Shown: positions 41,399 through 44,710 of the stretch, piece after piece
How positions within the stretch are numbered: the first letter of the stretch is position 1
Layout of the letters: the number at the start of each line of letters is the position of its first letter
DNA from: an uncultured Candidatus Saccharibacteria bacterium
GTDB lineage: Bacteria; Patescibacteria; Saccharimonadia; Saccharimonadales; CAMLKC01
DNA: 44,710 bases
Direction of reading: 5' to 3'
NCBI GenBank assembly: GCA_946479025.1
Contig: CAMLDM010000003.1
Coordinates: forward strand, 1 to 44,710
Notes under the pieces: generated by a model
Told to the model about the DNA's origin: nothing
The model's database searches: none
The model's input: only the letters and a program-made list of their open reading frames with translations
Made by a program: the position numbers and the translations under genes

Positions 41399-41790
41399 TT
41401 TATAGCGGTAAGCTCGATATCAAATACGAGGTCTGAGTTCGGTGGAATATTTGCGGCAGCACGTACTGACCCGTAGGCAAGTTGCGAAGGAATGACGAGC
41501 CGGCGTGTTCCACCTACTTTCATACCGGGAACACCTTTTGTCCAGCCGGCGATCACTTGGGTAAGGCCGAAGGTGACCGGATCGCCGAAGTCATGCGAGC
41601 TTTGAAAAATCGTGCCATCTTTACAAAGAGCGCCAGTGTAGTGCGCGGTGATCGTGGCACTTTCCGGCACGGTGTCGCCGGTACCTTCAATAAGATCGAT
41701 AATCTGGAGTTCGGCAACGGACTGAACCGGAGTAAAATTGGCGAGTTTGGTGCCTTCAAGGCGTGAGGATTCTGCTGTCATACGGTTCAT
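41395..41790 (-). CDS. FKBP-type peptidyl-prolyl isomerase (soluble)
   Basis: 131 residues. The short N-terminal extension is followed by a single FKBP domain with ITAHYTGALCKDGTIFQSS, VIAGWTKGVPGMKVGGTRR, IPSQLAYG and IPPNSDLVFDIELTAI. No signal peptide or membrane helix is seen, unlike the FKBP at 28-621. A minus-strand TATAAT (41799-41804) ends 8 nt before the first ATG. A second ATG three codons in is also possible. Confidence 0.94.
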   Translation of the reverse strand: MNRMTAESSRLEGTKLANFTPVQSVAELQIIDLIEGTGDTVPESATITAHYTGALCKDGTIFQSSHDFGDPVTFGLTQVIAGWTKGVPGMKVGGTRRLVIPSQLAYGSVRAAANIPPNSDLVFDIELTAIN

Positions 41791-41798
41791 TCTACATG

Positions 41799-41804
41799 AT
41801 TATA
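41799..41804 (-). promoter_or_regulatory. FKBP promoter -10 box (near-leaderless)
   Basis: TATAAT on the minus strand lies 8 nt from the ATG at 41790, with no ribosome site between. Confidence 0.6.
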
Positions 41805-41854
41805 CGGTCCGGCGGTAGACGGGAGAGTAAAATAGATATAAGAGGAGGTGTGAA

Positions 41855-42181
41855 ATGAATGCGAGGGAACTTCGGGACGAAGCAGGAAAAAAGAAAGTTA
41901 CCGCAGGGAGTTTGCGTTCGGATGCTGAGCGGATGAAAACTACAATAGCCGATCAGGAGCAAGTTGGAGGCGTGGCCGATGCCCAAAAACGGCAGATGGA
42001 GGATCTTCTGCGGCAGGCGGACGACCTGGATCGTGAAGCCCAGGAGTATGAGCGCCGGGCAATGGAGCAGGAGCAGGAGGCGTCTCGAATTGAAGAGCAA
42101 CAAAACCAGCTAAAAAGCCAAATTGACACATTGGAGCAGCAAAAAAGAGACCTCCGAGGAGGTTCGGTCGGATTGTTTTAA
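41855..42181 (+). CDS. Small coiled-coil protein of unknown function
   Basis: 108 residues. Almost the whole chain from residue 15 to 100 is charged and Gln/Glu-rich with heptad-like Leu, Ile and Met spacing, so it should form a long coiled coil. The end is GGSVGLF. No membrane helix. It has a very strong ribosome site (GAGGAGG, 6 nt from the ATG). The ChaB gene follows 16 nt later, also with AGGAGG, so they are probably one transcript. Function unknown. Confidence 0.8.
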   Translation: MNARELRDEAGKKKVTAGSLRSDAERMKTTIADQEQVGGVADAQKRQMEDLLRQADDLDREAQEYERRAMEQEQEASRIEEQQNQLKSQIDTLEQQKRDLRGGSVGLF

Positions 42182-42197
42182 TAGCAAAGGAGGAAGT

Positions 42198-42428
42198 ATG
42201 CCTTATAAAAGTGTGAGTGAGCTGCCTGAGCGCGTACGAAACGTACTGCCAAAGCACGCCCAGGATATTTACAAGGAAGCATTCAACAGCGCCTACGACG
42301 AATACAAAAGTCCGCAGTCCCGCCGCGGCGATGCTGACCACGAAGAAACCGCGCATCGCGTAGCATGGAACGCGGTCAAACAGAAATATAAAAAAGGCGA
42401 CGACGGATCCTGGCACGAGAAGAAGTAG
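42198..42428 (+). CDS. ChaB family protein
   Basis: 76 residues. MPYKSVSELPERVRNVLPKH is the standard ChaB start, followed by AQDIYKEAFNSAYDEY and HRVAWNAVKQKYKK. ChaB was named as a cation-transport regulator in E. coli, but its biochemical role is not known; here there is no ChaA antiporter nearby. An AAAGGAGGAAGT ribosome site lies directly before the ATG. It shares one base with the next start (TAGTG). Confidence 0.88.
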   Translation: MPYKSVSELPERVRNVLPKHAQDIYKEAFNSAYDEYKSPQSRRGDADHEETAHRVAWNAVKQKYKKGDDGSWHEKK

Positions 42429-43000
42429 TGACAGGTTTTGACGAATTAAATCAGGCCGTCGACGTGGTGGCTAGGCGGCTGCTTGGCTGTATACTTGAGC
42501 GCGAGATCGACGGCGAGACCGTCCGTGTAAAGATCGTCGAAACCGAGGCGTACGATCAGACCGACGCCGCGAGTCATAGCTACAGGGGTCGGACGCCGCG
42601 CACGGATATAATGTTCGGTCCTGCAGGTCGTCTGTACGTCTACTTTACTTATGGCATGCACTACTGCTGTAATGTTGTTGTGGGTGCAGACGGCTATGGA
42701 GCGGCGGTGCTTATCCGGGCGGTTGAGCCGCTTGAAGGTGAAGACATTTTGCGTAAGCGCCGCAATAAAGCGGGAGTAGAGATAACGAATGGACCCGCAA
42801 AACTCTGTCAGGCGCTGGGTATTGATAAAAAAATGAACGGCCATGATCTTTCGCGCTCACCGCTACTATTGATTATGGAGCCGGCGCTGCCGTCGAAAAC
42901 GATCATCACTTCTGTCCGTATCGGTATTCGGCATGAAAAAGAGCGCCCGTGGCGATTCTATATCAAAGACAGTCCTTATGTTTCGCGGGTGGGCGTATAG
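42428..43000 (+). CDS. DNA-3-methyladenine glycosylase (AAG/MPG type)
   Basis: 190 residues from a GTG. VARRLLGCILER, the catalytic ETEAY, SHSYRGRTPRT, MFGPAGRLYVYFTYGMHYC and NGPAKLCQALGI follow the human MPG/B. subtilis Aag family order. It removes alkylated purines in base excision repair. The last stretch (SPYVSRVGV) is the normal family end. Its stop codon is part of the TATAGT -10 box of the next gene. Confidence 0.94.
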   Translation: MTGFDELNQAVDVVARRLLGCILEREIDGETVRVKIVETEAYDQTDAASHSYRGRTPRTDIMFGPAGRLYVYFTYGMHYCCNVVVGADGYGAAVLIRAVEPLEGEDILRKRRNKAGVEITNGPAKLCQALGIDKKMNGHDLSRSPLLLIMEPALPSKTIITSVRIGIRHEKERPWRFYIKDSPYVSRVGV

Positions 43001-43001
43001 T
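42996..43001 (+). promoter_or_regulatory. DUF488 gene -10 box overlapping the glycosylase stop (leaderless)
   Basis: TATAGT contains the TAG stop of the previous gene and ends 6 nt before the next ATG (43008). Confidence 0.55.
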
Positions 43002-43007
43002 AAAACC

Positions 43008-43355
43008 ATGACGACATATAGGATAAAACGAATTTATGACGCGCCGGAAAAGACAGACGGCTATCGGGTTCTCGTAGACCGGTTGTGGCCGCGCGGTGTG
43101 AGCAAAGAGCGGGCTGCGTTGGATGCGTGGCGCAAAGACCTCGCGCCATCCCCCAAGCTTCGAGTGTGGTTCGGCCATGAGGCAGGTAAATTTACGGAAT
43201 TTAGCCGGCGCTACAGGCAGGAACTGGAGGCTAATCCGGCAGTTAGCGCATTTACATTAGAGATGAAAGCCTACGGGGTAGTGACCCTTTTATATGCAGC
43301 TCGTGATTCAAAAATTAACCATGCAGCCGTTCTTTGTGATTTCCTGTCAAATTAG
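43008..43355 (+). CDS. DUF488 family protein
   Basis: 115 residues, full length for the short DUF488 type. RIYDAPEKTDGYRVLVDRLW followed by PRGVSKE, WRKDLAPSPKLR, WFGHEAGKFTEFSRRY and VTLLYAARDSKINHA match the family (YeaO-like). The role is unknown; a small enzyme or binding protein is likely. The ATG at 43008 is supported by family match and the -10 spacing; an upstream in-frame ATG (42933) lies inside the glycosylase gene. Confidence 0.92.
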   Translation: MTTYRIKRIYDAPEKTDGYRVLVDRLWPRGVSKERAALDAWRKDLAPSPKLRVWFGHEAGKFTEFSRRYRQELEANPAVSAFTLEMKAYGVVTLLYAARDSKINHAAVLCDFLSN

Positions 43356-43357
43356 TA

Positions 43358-43386
43358 TTGCAACATACGCATAATAGGAGTATCAT
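43358..43386 (+). promoter_or_regulatory. Promoter of the 47-codon GC-rich ORF
   Basis: TTGCAA (43358-43363), 17 bp, TATCAT (43381-43386). The leader is about 46 nt and carries GAGGAG 7 nt before the ATG. Confidence 0.65.
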
Positions 43387-43438
43387 CTGCTTAGGCCAAT
43401 TCGACAGACCGCTTGTCGGTCCAGCTCGAGGAGTACGC

Positions 43439-43582
43439 ATGTCCGCTCGTAGCGACAGTACCACTCAGCAGCCCAGCCAGCCGGCGAAGTCCGACCCCGA
43501 CCCCGTGCGTGCCGCCGCCATCATGCGTGACGCGACGCGCACGGTGTGTGCGGGTGTCCGGGCGCGCACGCTCCACTGCTGA
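43439..43582 (+). CDS. Very small GC-rich hypothetical protein
   Basis: 47 residues. The first half is Ser/Pro/Gln-rich and unstructured, the second is basic with two cysteines (TVCAGVRARTLHC). No family recognised. It has a good promoter, a GAGGAG ribosome site 7 nt from the ATG, and a 17-bp hairpin after the stop. Codon use is GC-rich (GCC, CCC, CGC), unlike nusA and DUF488 around it. An in-frame upstream ATG (43358) lies in the promoter and is unlikely. Third member of the layout seen at 4575 and 35508. The transcript could also act as an RNA. Confidence 0.55.
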   Translation: MSARSDSTTQQPSQPAKSDPDPVRAAAIMRDATRTVCAGVRARTLHC

Positions 43583-43590
43583 GTTGACCC

Positions 43591-43645
43591 GCCGCCGCCA
43601 TTCTCCCGCTCCTTCTGCGGGAGGTGGCGGCGGCCACACTTTCTT
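43591..43645 (+). terminator. Long GC-rich hairpin terminator
   Basis: GCCGCCGCCA (43591-43600) pairs with TGGCGGCGGC (43625-43634), then CTCCCGC (43603-43609) with GCGGGAG (43617-43623) around TCCTTCT. A T-rich tail follows (ACACTTTCTTCTT). Confidence 0.8.
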
Positions 43646-43646
43646 C

Positions 43647-43675
43647 TTGCAATATCGCAAAGAAGGGCATATACT
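43647..43675 (+). promoter_or_regulatory. nusA promoter
   Basis: TTGCAA (43647-43652), 17 bp, TATACT (43670-43675). The transcript would begin near 43682. Confidence 0.75.
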
Positions 43676-43690
43676 ACAGACAGTACATTT

Positions 43691-43713
43691 CCGGCCGGCA
43701 GGTCGGATTTTTT
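43691..43713 (+). promoter_or_regulatory. Possible attenuator in the nusA leader
   Basis: CCGGCC / loop GGCA / GGTCGG (one wobble pair) is followed by ATTTTTT, the form of an intrinsic terminator. It begins about 10 nt after the predicted transcript start and lies before the AAGGAG ribosome site (43721-43726). NusA affects termination at such hairpins, so feedback control is plausible. Confidence 0.5.
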
Positions 43714-43736
43714 GATAGAAAAGGAGAAAAAATATC

Positions 43737-44710
43737 ATGGAAGACATCAACATCAAGCAACTCACCCTTGCGGTTCGTACGATCGCTGAGGAGAAGAACT
43801 TGCCAGAAGAAACCGTTCTTTCGGTTATTGAACAGGCAATCGCAGCTGCATGGCGCCGCGATAACGGCGAACGCGACCAAGAAGTGCGTGCCGAGCTCAA
43901 TACCAACGACGGCACCGCAAACGTGTTTGTTGCCCGCGAAGTTGTCGAAGAGGTTGGCTCGGATGCCGTAGAAATCAGCCTTGAGGACGCACGCAAAGTC
44001 AAAAAAGATGCTGAAATCGGCGACGTTATTGAAGAGAAGCATGAAGTAACCAGCTTCGGTCGCGTAGCAGCTCAAACTGCCAAGCAGGTTGTACTGCAGC
44101 GCCTACGTGAAGCTGAACGCGAAGTGGTTCTTGAGGAATACGAAGACAAGATCGGAACGATCGTAACTGGTACGGTCCAGCGTGTCGAACCTCGTGTCGT
44201 GCGTGTGGAGCTTGGTAAAGCTACAGGTATCATTCCGCAGAGCGAGCAGATCCAGGGCGAATTTTACAGTGTCGGCTCACGCATCAAGGTTTTTATCAAG
44301 GATATTGAGCGTGACAACCGTGGCCCGCAGCTTATTCTTTCTCGCGGTAATGAAGCATTTGTTGAGTATCTTTTCCGCCAAGAAGTGCCTGAAATGGAAA
44401 CCGGCGCGGTTGAAATCAAAGCGATCGCCCGCGAAGCGGGACGGCGCACCAAGCTTGCTGTAAACAGCACCGTGCCAGGTGTCGACCCAGTCGGTACGTT
44501 CGTGGGTGGCCACGGAACCCGTGTGCAGGCAGTCATGAACGAGATCGGTGACCAGGAAAAGATCGACATCATTACGTTTGACGAGAATCCGGAGCAATTC
44601 ATTCGCAATGCCCTCAGTCCTGCGGAAGTTGCTAAGGTTGAGATTAATGAAGCTGAAAAGCGCGCCAAAGTATTCGTTGCGGAAGACCAGCAGTCGATTG
44701 CCATTGGCCG
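43737..44710 (+). CDS. nusA: Transcription termination/antitermination factor NusA (5' part, runs off the window)
   Basis: 324 codons are visible and no stop is reached. The N-terminal polymerase-binding domain (about 1-135) includes FGRVAAQTAKQVVLQRLREA; the S1 domain begins at about 139 (GTIVTGTVQRVEP, GIIPQSEQ); then comes the first KH region with GPQLILSRG, EVPEMETGAVEIKAIAREAG, DPVGTFVGGHGTRVQAV and ALSPAEV. NusA binds RNA polymerase and nascent RNA and affects pausing and termination. The ATG has AAGGAG 10 nt upstream. In most bacteria infB follows; here it would lie outside the window. Confidence 0.96.
   Translation, partial: MEDINIKQLTLAVRTIAEEKNLPEETVLSVIEQAIAAAWRRDNGERDQEVRAELNTNDGTANVFVAREVVEEVGSDAVEISLEDARKVKKDAEIGDVIEEKHEVTSFGRVAAQTAKQVVLQRLREAEREVVLEEYEDKIGTIVTGTVQRVEPRVVRVELGKATGIIPQSEQIQGEFYSVGSRIKVFIKDIERDNRGPQLILSRGNEAFVEYLFRQEVPEMETGAVEIKAIAREAGRRTKLAVNSTVPGVDPVGTFVGGHGTRVQAVMNEIGDQEKIDIITFDENPEQFIRNALSPAEVAKVEINEAEKRAKVFVAEDQQSIAIG

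Noticed and set aside
1..44710. Alternative genetic code (TGA as Gly, as in Gracilibacteria/SR1)
   Set aside because: TGA ends uvrB, the HEPN-like gene, the 25902 gene and others at sensible places, and conserved proteins read through normally with the standard code.
1..44710. tRNA, rRNA, tmRNA or CRISPR arrays
   Set aside because: No cloverleaf with TTCRA loop, no rRNA-like stretch and no regularly spaced repeats were seen by eye. The 16619-16872 gap was checked for SRP or 6S-type RNA and did not fit.

Overview
This window looks like a chromosomal segment of a Candidatus Saccharibacteria (TM7) or closely related Patescibacteria/CPR genome. The signs are moderate GC, very tight packing, the standard genetic code (TGA is used as an ordinary stop), a class II aldolase/transketolase/pentose-phosphate block, a full-length Rel without its regulatory C-terminus, GatCAB, a type IV pilus ATPase, and many small conserved proteins of unknown function. 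I see no rRNA, tRNA, CRISPR array, insertion sequence or prophage. Placement is by gene content and protein resemblance read by eye; no search was run.

Layout: 1-2900 holds a membrane-anchored FKBP isomerase, thioredoxin reductase, a glycerophosphodiesterase and inorganic pyrophosphatase. 2930-5010 holds rel and a small GC-rich gene. 5088-11135 is a central-carbon block: gap, rpiB, rpe, a transketolase split into two genes, class II aldolase and a PfkB-type kinase. 11196-16618 holds a 415-residue unknown, a SLOG/LOG-like nucleotide-binding protein, a membrane-anchored unknown, uvrB and an EEP-family phosphatase. 16700-18490 holds a DEAD-box helicase with a long leader and a Nudix hydrolase. 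18554-20426 is an ABC-2 exporter. 20517-25524 is gatC-gatA-(HEPN-like membrane protein)-gatB, then a Nudix hydrolase and galU. 25599-26731 is a run of four small membrane or stress-type proteins, followed by dnaE. 30606-34300 holds a TrmH-like methyltransferase, a PilB ATPase and two alpha/beta hydrolase-like genes. 34300-40640 holds malic enzyme, rplS, an RNase HII-YraN fusion, an M1 aminopeptidase and an exported HNH nuclease. 40640-44710 holds a 20-codon micro-ORF, PfpI, FKBP, a coiled-coil protein, ChaB, a 3-methyladenine glycosylase, DUF488, a 47-codon GC-rich ORF and the first 324 codons of nusA.

The carbon genes suggest a cell that moves C3, C5, C6 and C7 sugar phosphates through split transketolase, aldolase and epimerase/isomerase, with no phosphofructokinase of the PfkA type in the window. 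The exported nuclease, aminopeptidase, pilus ATPase and ABC exporter fit a scavenging or host-attached life.

The most interesting signals are in gene control. About 16 ordinary genes have a -10 box (TATAAT/TATACT type) only 6 to 10 nt before the start codon, so they should be transcribed as leaderless or near-leaderless mRNAs. A second class has real leaders and strong Shine-Dalgarno sites; it includes three small GC-rich ORFs of unknown function (4575-4943, 35508-35840, 43439-43582), each followed by an unusually long, near-perfect hairpin. Other points of note are a 20-residue membrane micro-ORF with its own promoter and terminator, a possible attenuator in front of nusA, a helicase leader with a uORF and a hairpin-held Shine-Dalgarno, a HEPN-type membrane protein inside the gat operon, and interlocked stop codons at convergent gene ends.
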